40,968 bases of DNA from a virus: the IMG/VR virus record IMGVR_UViG_3300049482_000096, positions 1 through 40,968 of that record; one strand, given 5' to 3'. The stretch's first letter is position 1. Each line of letters opens with the position of its first letter. Of this stretch, positions 17,069-26,079 are shown piece by piece. The position numbers and the translations under genes were made by a program. The notes under the pieces are model-generated. The model saw nothing but the letters and a program-made list of their open reading frames with translations. It was not told where the DNA came from and ran no database searches.

Positions 17069-17908
17069 ATGGGTAAAAGTGGCGGGTTACTAGGTGGCGT
17101 CGGAGAGCTTATCTCAGGGGATGGCGGAGCTAAAGCAGCCGGTCGAGCTGCAATGGCACAGCAGCGGGAAGCGAAACGCGGATACAATCAGTATGCGTCA
17201 AGCATTAATCCCGCTACAGTGGCGGGTTTAGCCTCCTTAGATAGAGACATACAAAATCAAGAAAAGAACCTGTCTCGACAAGAGCAGTTGATTTCACAGA
17301 TTGATCCGACCGTCATTGAGGCCAGTCAGCAGGCCCTTAAGCTCCTCAGAGGCGAACAAGCAAGCTCACTGGGCCCAATGAAGGCTCAGCGTGAGCAGCA
17401 GCGGCAGAAGCTTCAGAACTCCCTCAGAGAGCAGCTCGGCGCAGGAGCTGAAACCTCTACGGCAGGCATTCAAGCACTCACTAGATTCGATTCCGAAACT
17501 AATCAACTATATGCAGGGGCGCAGCAGCAGGCACTCTCTAATCTCGGCGGAGTTGCCGGACAATTTAATGCTATTCGTCCCGACATGCTCAGGGAGCTTT
17601 CCGGTCTTTCCGGCTTTGGTCAGGCGAAGACAGGTCTTGAGTTTCAGCGAGCACAGGGTCTTTTAGGGGCCAGTCAAGGGCTTCAACAGACTGCGGGAGC
17701 GAAGTATGCCGCTGACGTTGCTCGTGGGCAGCAGGCTTCCGCCTTTGGTGGCCAGTTAATGTCACTCGGCGGAATGGCTTTAGGTGGCGCTCTTGGCGGT
17801 GCCGGAGCCGCAGGTGCAGCAGGAGGAGCTGCCGCAGGTGCCGGTGCTTCATTAGGTGGAATGGGCGGATATACTAGCGGGATGTTCGGCTCAATAGGCG
17901 GACCGTAA
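17069..17908 (+). CDS. Internal virion/ejection-type protein with Gly/Ala-rich end
   Basis: This 279-residue protein follows AAGGAGATAATT. The middle is Gln/Ala/Leu-rich and helical (residues 30-215), and the C-terminus is a Gly/Ala-rich, membrane-compatible segment (from about 228). Its start also has a GKSGGLLGGVGELISGDGG segment. This pattern, helical core with glycine-rich hydrophobic ends, is common in podovirus internal proteins that enter the host envelope during DNA ejection. The TAATG overlap couples it to the next gene. Confidence 0.65.
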   Translation: MGKSGGLLGGVGELISGDGGAKAAGRAAMAQQREAKRGYNQYASSINPATVAGLASLDRDIQNQEKNLSRQEQLISQIDPTVIEASQQALKLLRGEQASSLGPMKAQREQQRQKLQNSLREQLGAGAETSTAGIQALTRFDSETNQLYAGAQQQALSNLGGVAGQFNAIRPDMLRELSGLSGFGQAKTGLEFQRAQGLLGASQGLQQTAGAKYAADVARGQQASAFGGQLMSLGGMALGGALGGAGAAGAAGGAAAGAGASLGGMGGYTSGMFGSIGGP

Positions 17909-18186
17909 TGAAAAAAGTATCACTCAATGAATTGATGGGAAAAAAGGGCGGGAAGAAAAACTTATCCGTAAGTGATCTCCCCGATCTCCTCGGCGAACGT
18001 ATGCCGAAGATTGATTATACTCCCGTAGGAAAGTTTCGTCTCGTGACTGCGCTTCGTAATCGCTTCGGCGAGAATTACAGACAGCTTGAGGGAATTGAGT
18101 CCCTGTTAGCGGATTTCGATCGCGAATCTTCCTTCAATGTGACTAAGCAGGAAATGAAAATGATTAAACCGCGAAAGAAGGGTTAA
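17908..18186 (+). CDS. Hypothetical protein in ejection block
   Basis: This 92-residue basic protein (many Lys/Arg) starts with the TAATG overlap. It contains LMGKKGGKKNLSVSDLPDLL and a segment of charged helices; it ends IKPRKKG. No domain is recognised. Tight linkage to neighbouring internal-virion-like genes suggests a minor virion or assembly function. Confidence 0.6.
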   Translation: MKKVSLNELMGKKGGKKNLSVSDLPDLLGERMPKIDYTPVGKFRLVTALRNRFGENYRQLEGIESLLADFDRESSFNVTKQEMKMIKPRKKG

Positions 18187-18190
18187 TTTT

Positions 18191-19339
18191 ATGCCTACTT
18201 TAAGTGAAATGTTAGTCGGCTCAGTTCTCGAGTCCTCCCAGAAAGCTCCGGATCTTGTCGGTGCTGTGAGTAAAGGTGCGGAACTCGGACTTCATGTTCA
18301 GCAGGTTCAAATGCAGAGGCAGCAGCTTGAGGCGGCGAAGCAGCAAGCGGAGCAGCAGAAATTTGAGAAGATCGGCTCATGGTATGAGACTGCGGCGAAA
18401 ATGCCCGAAGGTTCCGTTCGAAAAGCATTCATTAGTAATTATATTCCGAATGGAATAAAAGCACTCGGAGTTGAAGACAGATTCGACCCCACAGCAATAC
18501 AGATGCTAAATTCCGATCCGAACTTTGCGAGTTTCATTACGAATGAGATTCGTAATGGTCGGACGGATATGAGTATTTTAACTAGACCGGACAGTATGGC
18601 CGAGCTTGCAGCATCACCGGAATATAAGCAGTTCGGTGGACTTGAGGCACTTAAAGGTGCAGTTGAGGAATATCGTCCGAAGATCGAAGCCGCACAAGCG
18701 GAGCGTATTGCCGCAGTTGAAGCACAACAACGTGCAGAAGCGACGGCGACTGCGTCACTCAATAAGCAGATCCAAGGGCAACAAGCTGCGGGTGAAGTTG
18801 AAGCACGTAAGGATATTGGTAAGTTATGGTCTGCATATAAAGCATCAGGCGGAGAAGCAGGAACACGTAAACGTGTTGAAGCCCTTCGTGGTGCAATAAG
18901 TAAACTACAGAATAATGAAATTAAATTCGGAACAATCGAGAAGAAGGTTCCTTATGGATCGACACTTGATGTCTTAGCACGAACAGATGAAAAAGCTAAG
19001 GCACTCGTTGATCAAGTTCATTCTAGTATTGATATTAAGCAAAGAACAGGTGATCCGAATCCGACACAAGCGCAGATTGATGCGATAAGATCTCAGGCAA
19101 TTGATCCTAGACTAAGTAACTCTGAGAATATTAAAAAACTTCAAGCGGAAATTGATAAAGAGCTGCTTACGGATAAAAATGCAAGATCTGAATTTATTGC
19201 AGGAGGATTCTTAAAACAACCTGCGACGAAAAAGTTTTCCGCCCTCTCCTCCTCAGACCAGGCGGCAATCATTAATGCACTAATGACGAAGAACGGAAAA
19301 AATGAAGCTGAAGTAAGAAAAGAACTCGAAGGGAAGTAA
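18191..19339 (+). CDS. Helical internal virion protein, putative
   Basis: This 382-residue, Gln/Ala/Glu/Lys-rich protein is almost entirely helical. Residues 35-70 and 165-205 have coiled-coil character (QVQMQRQQLEAAKQQAEQQK). There are no cysteines or signal peptide. Located between two other ejection-type genes, it is best explained as an internal head protein released with the DNA. No catalytic motif is visible. Confidence 0.65.
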   Translation: MPTLSEMLVGSVLESSQKAPDLVGAVSKGAELGLHVQQVQMQRQQLEAAKQQAEQQKFEKIGSWYETAAKMPEGSVRKAFISNYIPNGIKALGVEDRFDPTAIQMLNSDPNFASFITNEIRNGRTDMSILTRPDSMAELAASPEYKQFGGLEALKGAVEEYRPKIEAAQAERIAAVEAQQRAEATATASLNKQIQGQQAAGEVEARKDIGKLWSAYKASGGEAGTRKRVEALRGAISKLQNNEIKFGTIEKKVPYGSTLDVLARTDEKAKALVDQVHSSIDIKQRTGDPNPTQAQIDAIRSQAIDPRLSNSENIKKLQAEIDKELLTDKNARSEFIAGGFLKQPATKKFSALSSSDQAAIINALMTKNGKNEAEVRKELEGK

Positions 19340-19341
19340 TT

Positions 19342-21609
19342 ATGGCCGGAATTCAAAACGCACCTGCACCTAAACCTGGATCACTTAAAGGTCCCGTTGC
19401 GAATGAAAACTTGAGTGATGACGCTCAAGCGTTTCTCTCTGCTTACGAGGCACCTTCAGCTCCTCCGGCAGGCACTCAGGAGATGAGTCCAGACGCTCAA
19501 GCATTCGCGCAGGAACAGGGATTGACCCCTGATCAGGCTCCCGCGCAGGGGGATTTCCCCATCCAGGAGCCCTCTTCTTTTATGGGGATCAATACGGACA
19601 TCGCGCAGCAGCTCAAAGATGTTCCTCTTCGTGTTCAAGCGAATCTTGCGAAAGATCCCGCGTCCGTGAAACTGACTCTCGAGAAGAGACTCGGAACGGG
19701 TAACGTTAAACAAAAAGACGGAAAGTTTTTTATTAAACAACCAGGGGATAAAGCGTTTCGTGAGCTTGATCCTTCAACTTTCGAAGTAGTAAATGATCTC
19801 TATTCTGATTTTTATCGCGAGTATATACAGACGATGGGCGGAGTCGCTGGAGGAGTAGCAGGTGCCCCTCTTGGTCCTATGGGAATAGTCGCAGGCGCAG
19901 GTCTCGGTGCCGCTGCCGCAACCGCTGCCGTAGATGGAGCTGCTGAATCTTTCGGTGGAGTCGTTCCTGCGGAGCAGAAGGGTGTCGTACAAAAGACCGG
20001 AGAAGCTCTCATGGAAGGAGCAGCTTACACAGCAGGCGAAGGTGCCGGTAATTTTTTTGCCGCGAAATTCGCTGCACGTCGTTTGCGTCTCGATAAGATT
20101 AGAAAACTTGAGGAAGTCGCTCCTGTCGATAAACTCACTGAAGGAGTTAAGTCGAATCTAGAGACTCTTGCCGATTTACGGAATATGGGACTCAATAATA
20201 CGACTATTCCTGCGAATCAAATTATTCCTGGAATGCCAGAAGCGGAACTCGCAGCGCTCTCCGTGGCGAAAGAACCTGCATTTATACAGGCGCAGAAAGA
20301 AGCTACGGAAAGTATCGGACAAACTGTTCTCGATCTCACTGAGACAGCAGCGGGACTTACAAAGAAGGGTCGACTCAATCAGGTTATCCGTGAGGGCGTT
20401 CCCCTTGAAAATGCAGTTAATGCTTCGGAAATTAATGGACTATTTAATTCGGTCCGTAAAGCAGAAGGAGCCGTCCTCGGTGATTTCCGTAAGATGGCTA
20501 AAGATACGGCTAAGAAAACTCCCTTGCCTTCTCCGCAGACCTCTCAAGCGGTTAAGGACATATTCGAATCCGTCGGAGTTAAAATGAAGGAAGGAAAATT
20601 AGTTTTTCCGAAAGAGGATGATTTAATTCAAATCGTCGGAAGTAAAGATCTCGTCGCAGGATTTAAGGGTGATCTCATCCGCCTCAATAATAAACTCATG
20701 AAGGGCGGTCTTACGATTGATGACATGCTTAATGAGTCGCAATTTATGGGAGCGAAAAATGAAACTGCTCGTCGAATCGGCGGTGTTTATAAGAATGCAA
20801 TCGGTAAAGTTTCTTCGGCTCTCCGTACAGACTCCCGCGAAGCTATGCCAATGGTACTTAAACCAGATGATGCCCTCTTGTACGCAGAGAAGATGAAGCG
20901 TTTCGGCTCAATCTCTAAGTCAATGGATCAGCTCGAAGGTTATCTTCGTGACGACATCGGGATGAATACTTTCGCCAAGGGTCTCGTGAATAAAGGTAAA
21001 GAGGGCTTAGCGAATCTACGCTCTGCGAAAGAGTTTCTACTCCAGGAAAAACCTGATCTCTATGAAAATCTAATCGGACAATATATGGAAGAGCTCGCAC
21101 TGAAACATCGTAATCCAGGGAAAGTTTCTGGATTTAATGCTGAGGGAATGAGGAAAGAACTTGCAGGTCTCGGCTCTGAGTATCTTGATGAGTTATTTCC
21201 CGCTCGTGGGGGCGTTAACAAGAATCTCGTCCTGCGTTCTTTCGACCTTGCGGAGCAAGTGGAGAATGCAGCAATTAAGGGATCGGATAAACAACTCGAG
21301 GAGAAATTGAAACAGCATTTCGGGGGCTTAAGTTACTGGACTAGAGGACTAAGTGCCGTACAAGCTCTGACTAAATTTACTGCAAAGAACGATAGAATAC
21401 TTAAAGTTATCTCTCGCGAAGGTGTTGAGTCCTTCCTGACGCAAGTACCGAAGAAAAATAAAACTGCAATGAGAAATATACTCAATGAAGTTCTAACGCA
21501 GGCACGACGTGCGGGAACACTCGCCGCAGTTGGACCGGAGACTTTCGGCCTCGATGAGTTTCTCGGACAGCAAAATCCGCAGAACTCCGTCCAAAAGGGC
21601 CGACAATGA
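19342..21609 (+). CDS. Large internal virion/DNA-ejection protein, putative
   Basis: This 755-residue protein starts 2 bases after the upstream stop. The first 75 residues are Pro/Ala/Gln-rich and disordered. Residues about 165-205 form a glycine-zipper hydrophobic stretch (GGVAGGVAGAPLGPMGIVAG and following) able to enter membranes. The rest is helical. Size, order and the membrane-active segment suit a podovirus ejection protein; no peptidoglycan-hydrolase motif is seen. Confidence 0.7.
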   Translation: MAGIQNAPAPKPGSLKGPVANENLSDDAQAFLSAYEAPSAPPAGTQEMSPDAQAFAQEQGLTPDQAPAQGDFPIQEPSSFMGINTDIAQQLKDVPLRVQANLAKDPASVKLTLEKRLGTGNVKQKDGKFFIKQPGDKAFRELDPSTFEVVNDLYSDFYREYIQTMGGVAGGVAGAPLGPMGIVAGAGLGAAAATAAVDGAAESFGGVVPAEQKGVVQKTGEALMEGAAYTAGEGAGNFFAAKFAARRLRLDKIRKLEEVAPVDKLTEGVKSNLETLADLRNMGLNNTTIPANQIIPGMPEAELAALSVAKEPAFIQAQKEATESIGQTVLDLTETAAGLTKKGRLNQVIREGVPLENAVNASEINGLFNSVRKAEGAVLGDFRKMAKDTAKKTPLPSPQTSQAVKDIFESVGVKMKEGKLVFPKEDDLIQIVGSKDLVAGFKGDLIRLNNKLMKGGLTIDDMLNESQFMGAKNETARRIGGVYKNAIGKVSSALRTDSREAMPMVLKPDDALLYAEKMKRFGSISKSMDQLEGYLRDDIGMNTFAKGLVNKGKEGLANLRSAKEFLLQEKPDLYENLIGQYMEELALKHRNPGKVSGFNAEGMRKELAGLGSEYLDELFPARGGVNKNLVLRSFDLAEQVENAAIKGSDKQLEEKLKQHFGGLSYWTRGLSAVQALTKFTAKNDRILKVISREGVESFLTQVPKKNKTAMRNILNEVLTQARRAGTLAAVGPETFGLDEFLGQQNPQNSVQKGRQ

Positions 21610-21803
21610 TTTATTTCATCAATGAGAAACTTCGTGAGGAATTTCACTCCCTCCCCGTCGGATCACAGATCATCCTTCAGGATATGGCAGAGAAGTTTGA
21701 ACAGAAAAAACTCGCCATTCATTTGATCGGTCTCGAGAAGTGGGGCAATAAGGATGATGACTTAGAGGTAAATATCCGGATCAATAAGGAGTTTGTAAGT
21801 TGA
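21606..21803 (+). CDS. Last gene of the rightward structural block, hypothetical
   Basis: This 65-residue protein starts by ATGA overlap with the ejection gene, with AAGGGCC upstream. It has a compact mixed alpha/beta sequence (MIYFINEKLREEFHSLP, then LAIHLIGLEKWGN). Its final 42 bases overlap the 3' end of the leftward ATPase gene, an unusual convergent arrangement. The family is not recognised. Confidence 0.6.
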   Translation: MIYFINEKLREEFHSLPVGSQIILQDMAEKFEQKKLAIHLIGLEKWGNKDDDLEVNIRINKEFVS

Positions 21804-22982
21804 TTTGTCCATGTCGTACTGAAGAACTTTCGATTCCACCATATACTCTAAAGTATTATTAATTCGACTCGTTTCGTTTCCACTTAACAGGGCAGCTTGA
21901 CGAAGGGATTGTTTACTTATCGTCCCTCCCGCAGTTTTCGCCGCCCTTATGATGTAGAGATTAAGTCCCGACTGTGAGTCTGCTGAATTAGCAATCATAG
22001 ATTGTGCCAATACGTAAGCATTATCCTTGACTACGGACTCCAGTAACTCGAGAGCGCGGTCAAAATGTTTCTCCGTTACGACGAGAGAATCCCCCTCGCT
22101 AATGCTCATTAAAATAGAGAGTTTAATTAAGTAAGTTCCACGACGAGAGGACATCGCTTCGAGACGCTCTGATTTCATTGCGATTAATTCGCGATCAAAG
22201 TTAGGTTGCCACTTTTCTATTCGATCAATGAATCCCGCTGTCGGCTTCATTGGTCCCGCCAGTTTATTAATCTGAAGAAGATCCTCGAGGAGTTTATCTT
22301 TCAGCTCTTTATCCTCTGTTACTTCCTCTTCCCATTTAGTTTCCCGCACTTTACGTTCTTTATTTACTACGTAAATTAAACGAGAGGCGAAGCCGCCCAG
22401 GACGGATTTCTCATTTACGAGTTCACGAAGGTAATTAAATGTTGATCCCGCGAGTAGATTCACACAAGCGTTCTCAATCTCCAGATCACCTCGGGATATT
22501 GTTGAGCTGGCGAACTTCTTCGGGCAGTCGAAAAGATCCGTCAGTGTCGCTACGAAGTTTCCGCAAGTATTTTGAAGTGCCGAAGAGGAAGCCTCACTTG
22601 CGTAGAAGAATACGGAGGAGTGCGGGATTTGGATTTTTCCCTCCGCCACAGTGAAATATTCCTTAAGAAGCATTGACTTAACCATAGCGGGTTCTGTCGA
22701 TTGATTTGAGACGAAGCGGATCGACCTGTTGTGCCTCACTCGAAGTTCCTCAAGAAGATCGACACCACGATTCATGGCAGTACTTTTCCCTACGGCAGGA
22801 TGACTGACGAGCATTACATAGAGATTAGGTATGTGGTAATTTTTCCCTTGCTTCAAGGAAACTTTACGTTCAATCGCCGACGCCATGACGGAGAGTCCGG
22901 TCCATTGATGAAACTCATCGGGACAGAAATGATCTCGAGCGTAGTTCATGTATGCCGTAATGAAATCAGGAAAGTTTCGCAT
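21762..22982 (-). CDS. P-loop ATPase, putative replicative helicase (DUF3987-like)
   Basis: The protein has 406 residues from the ATG at 22982, chosen because GCAGGAGAACG precedes it; the longer open frame upstream has a basic stretch without a ribosome site. The Walker A motif SHPAVGKST is at residues 60-68, and the region from 110 to 260 shows alternating strands and helices of a RecA/helicase core. The C-terminal 80 residues look like a winged helix. No other helicase is present in the window, so a helicase role in replication is likely but inferred. Confidence 0.65.
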   Translation of the reverse strand: MRNFPDFITAYMNYARDHFCPDEFHQWTGLSVMASAIERKVSLKQGKNYHIPNLYVMLVSHPAVGKSTAMNRGVDLLEELRVRHNRSIRFVSNQSTEPAMVKSMLLKEYFTVAEGKIQIPHSSVFFYASEASSSALQNTCGNFVATLTDLFDCPKKFASSTISRGDLEIENACVNLLAGSTFNYLRELVNEKSVLGGFASRLIYVVNKERKVRETKWEEEVTEDKELKDKLLEDLLQINKLAGPMKPTAGFIDRIEKWQPNFDRELIAMKSERLEAMSSRRGTYLIKLSILMSISEGDSLVVTEKHFDRALELLESVVKDNAYVLAQSMIANSADSQSGLNLYIIRAAKTAGGTISKQSLRQAALLSGNETSRINNTLEYMVESKVLQYDMDKSTYKLLIDPDIYL

Positions 22983-23115
22983 CGTTCTCCTGCTTGCGCA
23001 TCTGATGAACTTTCTTTTGAACGCGGTCGAGTATTTTCTGTCTCTCCTCCTCGAGGACAATTTGCATCTCATCGAGAATCATTTTATCAATTTGTTTCTG
23101 CGTGATTTTTTTCAT
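22966..23115 (-). CDS. 49-residue coiled-coil protein
   Basis: This short gene has a perfect AAGGAG site 9 bases before its ATG. The ATG overlaps the DNA polymerase stop (ATGA), and its 3' end overlaps the ATPase start by 17 bases, so it is sandwiched and probably coupled. The product is charged and helical (MILDEMQIVLEEERQKILDR). Function unknown; an accessory factor to polymerase or helicase is plausible from position only. Confidence 0.6.
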   Translation of the reverse strand: MKKITQKQIDKMILDEMQIVLEEERQKILDRVQKKVHQMRKQENDAKLS

Positions 23116-25376
23116 GGGTGAATCTCCTTTAAATCGGCCATACATTTTCCTGCCTTCGCTTCCGTCGGAATCATCATCTGACCTCCAGAAAGTGTTACCT
23201 GGGGATGCCATAATTTATAATTAAGACAGACTTGCGCAAGATCATTTAGTTCATCATCGGGAACGAGCATGATCAAGGAATCATGTACTTGTGCCACGAA
23301 GCGAAATTGACCTTTCGTTGTTTTTCGCCACTCCGCTAAATGCAGCATAAGGTGATTCGTGATCCATGGAATGGTGTGTTGCGGTCTCCAAGCGAGACCC
23401 TCTTTCAGCATATCGTCGCCAGGGCGTCCATAAAAGTATCTTTCCCATCCTGAAGGGGCTGTAAGTTTCCTCTTCGTGTAGAGTTCGTTTCGAATCCAAC
23501 TATGCCAACGAGGAATCCCAGGAAATAAATTATAATAAGCTTGCGTAATGAGTTCCGCGTCTTTAGTCGAGATTACAATATCAAGTTCATTGAAAACAGT
23601 TTCGACGAATACTTTCGGCTTCATCCCGTAGTTTAATCCGTGTCCCGCTTTCTTCCCGAGCTGACGCCATGTCGACTTGAATTCCTCCTTCGGAATCACA
23701 GAGGGGTCTCGACCCATTTGTTTGAGGATCGCATTTCCAACATGCGTGTGTACGTCTGACCCAGACTCAAGCATATCGATAAGAACACTGTCAGCAGAAT
23801 CGTAAGCAACAAAACGAGACTCAGCCTGACGAAGATCAATTTCAAGGAAGGATTGACCCGCAGGAGAAACGAACATTGATTTAATTGAGACATCTCCGCC
23901 CTCTCGTGGAATTGTTTGAATGTTGAAGCCTCTGTCCCAGGGGTCCTTTGACCCAGACCATCGGAGAGTTTCCGTTCCGGCCCCATTAAGCGAGTAACTC
24001 ACACGACCGTCATGACGGGGAGTGAAGTTAATGTAGGAGCTCAATGCCTTATCGAGACTCTTGATGTCAGCGAGAAGTCCGAGCTCTGTCAACTCCGGCC
24101 TCTTGAGGCGAATCTTCTTCAGTGACGCTGAATCGGCACTCTCCCTGTAAGTTTCAGTCTCCTTGTCATACTTCTTCGGCAGGACGATGTTTTTTTCCTT
24201 AAGATAATTTTGAACTTGTTTCGGTGATCTCGGATTTAAATCGCGTCCGACTTTTTCGTGAAACTCTTTTGTAAGCTGCGCGACTTTCTCTTCCGTTTCG
24301 TTTTTGATTTTATCTCGTACCGTAAGGTCGAGCGGCATCCCTGTCCGACACATTTCTCGAATGGGTTCGATGAGTCGGGAAAGATAGCGAAAATAAAACT
24401 CACTAAGTCCGCGAGATTCAATTTCGGCTCGCTGCGCACGACTAGACTCAAGAGTTCCTGTCGTATCTCGGCAGTTGTAAGTGTAATGTCGAGGCCAGTC
24501 GCGGACGTCGCCCCAGTTTTTCTTTTTTCCTTCTTCATCTGTTACCTTTCCGTCGTCCTTCCAGTAAGTCCGCTTCGTGAAGACACGACCGACATTACCA
24601 AGATTTGATTTAAATTCAGGATAGAGCACTTTCATTGCCCACATTGTGTCGAAGATTTCACCTTCTATTCGAATTCCATAAGCTTGAAAGTAACTAGTGT
24701 CATAGATAAAATTCTGGAAAATCTTTCGAGATCCTCCGGAGAGCACGTCATTGATTCCCTTCCATAATTCGTAGTAAGCGATATCACCACATCGGTCGGG
24801 CAGAACGTTAATTGCAATTGCATCTGATTCGCTCCACGCGAAGCCAACCGTGTTAATCTGTCCATATCCTGTTTCAACGTCGACTGCGATTTCTGGTTCA
24901 TCCTTAATGCTCCTTAGGATCTCTATTGCCTCACCGAGTGGAGGATTGAGGTGAAAGCGTTCAATCGCAGCCTGACGGGGCTTCTTCGCATACTCGTAAG
25001 CTCGATGAAAAGTTAACTCCTGAAAAAACCCGAGCTCATATTGTTTCTGTGCTCGAGTCATGTCAAAGGTCGGAAGGAAGGTTGAGCCGTTGTCGAGAGT
25101 AAAGGGACTGAGTTGCCATTTATCGATGCCGTGTTTCTCCGTTAGTCGGGTGAGAGTTTTCTCCCCGAGGCCAACAATGACGGGACTCTTCGGTATTTCA
25201 AGTAAAGTTGAAAGGAGGACGACACGAACATCGTTGAGACTGAATCCAGCGCGAAGTATTTTCGACCGCAAACTCTCCCATTGATAGACGGAAAAGATTC
25301 CGAATACTTCAGGCGAGGCCGACCGTACTTCATCAACTATGATGTACATCAGTGGGGAAGACTCAAGTTGATTCAT
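23112..25376 (-). CDS. Family A DNA polymerase with UDG-like N-terminus
   Basis: This 754-residue replicative polymerase has a complete 3'-5' exonuclease: D166/E168 (AVDVETG), N222/D226 (QNFIYD) and Y300/D304 (YNCRD). The polymerase motifs are A with D514 (EIDLRQAESR), B with K575/K576 and Y583 (GKKAGHGLNYG), and C with H698-D699-S700 (QVHDS). Residues 60-125 (PVIVGLGEKTL ... FLPTFDMTRA) resemble the second half of a family 4 uracil-DNA glycosylase. The true start could be Met10 (25349); neither start has a clear ribosome site. Confidence 0.93.
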   Translation of the reverse strand: MNQLESSPLMYIIVDEVRSASPEVFGIFSVYQWESLRSKILRAGFSLNDVRVVLLSTLLEIPKSPVIVGLGEKTLTRLTEKHGIDKWQLSPFTLDNGSTFLPTFDMTRAQKQYELGFFQELTFHRAYEYAKKPRQAAIERFHLNPPLGEAIEILRSIKDEPEIAVDVETGYGQINTVGFAWSESDAIAINVLPDRCGDIAYYELWKGINDVLSGGSRKIFQNFIYDTSYFQAYGIRIEGEIFDTMWAMKVLYPEFKSNLGNVGRVFTKRTYWKDDGKVTDEEGKKKNWGDVRDWPRHYTYNCRDTTGTLESSRAQRAEIESRGLSEFYFRYLSRLIEPIREMCRTGMPLDLTVRDKIKNETEEKVAQLTKEFHEKVGRDLNPRSPKQVQNYLKEKNIVLPKKYDKETETYRESADSASLKKIRLKRPELTELGLLADIKSLDKALSSYINFTPRHDGRVSYSLNGAGTETLRWSGSKDPWDRGFNIQTIPREGGDVSIKSMFVSPAGQSFLEIDLRQAESRFVAYDSADSVLIDMLESGSDVHTHVGNAILKQMGRDPSVIPKEEFKSTWRQLGKKAGHGLNYGMKPKVFVETVFNELDIVISTKDAELITQAYYNLFPGIPRWHSWIRNELYTKRKLTAPSGWERYFYGRPGDDMLKEGLAWRPQHTIPWITNHLMLHLAEWRKTTKGQFRFVAQVHDSLIMLVPDDELNDLAQVCLNYKLWHPQVTLSGGQMMIPTEAKAGKCMADLKEIHP

Positions 25377-25409
25377 ACTAGTCGGCTCTCTTGTTGTTAA
25401 ATGATACTT

Positions 25410-25793
25410 CTAGTTTCCTACGACGGAACGAACACTTTTTACTTCTACGTAGCCTGATGGAGAACCAGTTTGACGGTTAATTCCGTCGACTAATTCTACT
25501 TCGACTTCTTTACCTAGAAGTTGATCAGTATCGAAGTCACCTTTAAGGACTTGACCTGTCGCTGCACGGTAAAGTTTCTGAAGCTGAAATGCTCCTTTTC
25601 CTGATGTCGCAGTCTTATGAAATATGCGACGACCGTTATTTTTCGCATCGGACTCACCATAAGTCTCGATTTCCCAGTTGATGTATGGGGTTCCTGTTTG
25701 CCATTCGCCAAGTTTCGCAGCTTTAATGCGACCTTTGTAGGTGCCTGGTCCAACGTCATCTTGAATGTCGTCGAATGATGGTTTTACTAGCAT
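25410..25793 (-). CDS. DUF669-like single-stranded DNA-binding protein
   Basis: This 127-residue protein is preceded by AAGGAGAG. The pattern PYINWEIET, then NNGRRIFHKTATSGKGAFQL and FDTDQLLGKEVEVEL, is that of the DUF669 family of phage single-strand binding/OB-fold proteins that sit next to recombination ATPases. It would coat single strands during replication and recombination, between the Sak4-like ATPase and DNA polymerase genes. Confidence 0.75.
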   Translation of the reverse strand: MLVKPSFDDIQDDVGPGTYKGRIKAAKLGEWQTGTPYINWEIETYGESDAKNNGRRIFHKTATSGKGAFQLQKLYRAATGQVLKGDFDTDQLLGKEVEVELVDGINRQTGSPSGYVEVKSVRSVVGN

Positions 25794-25827
25794 AGTTCTC
25801 TCCTTGTTTAGGGCCCGAGGGCCGTTG

Positions 25828-26076
25828 TTATTTGTTTAAATTTAACATTGAAGCAGGAAAATCTTTCAGGTGCTCACGCTGATTCATCTGCCGTAGCTCA
25901 TGTAGTACTTGTGTCAGTACAACATAGAGATTGGCCGTTTCGATGAGAGATTTAATGTCCACGTGATCGTAATTGATCCCTTGTTTTGAGAGCTCCGGAG
26001 TCAGTGCATTAACGTCATTAATGATACGTTCAGCGAATTCCTTCAGGACTGGATTGACTGGATTAGTATAAAGCAT
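25828..26076 (-). CDS. Hypothetical protein in replication block
   Basis: This 82-residue helical protein starts 3 bases after the upstream gene, with GGAAG inside that gene's end. There are no cysteines or membrane segments. The middle contains the hydrophobic helix LIETANLYVVLTQVLHELRQ. Position between the ATPase and the single-strand binding protein suggests a recombination accessory role, not proven. Confidence 0.6.
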   Translation of the reverse strand: MLYTNPVNPVLKEFAERIINDVNALTPELSKQGINYDHVDIKSLIETANLYVVLTQVLHELRQMNQREHLKDFPASMLNLNK

Positions 26077-26079
26077 AAT

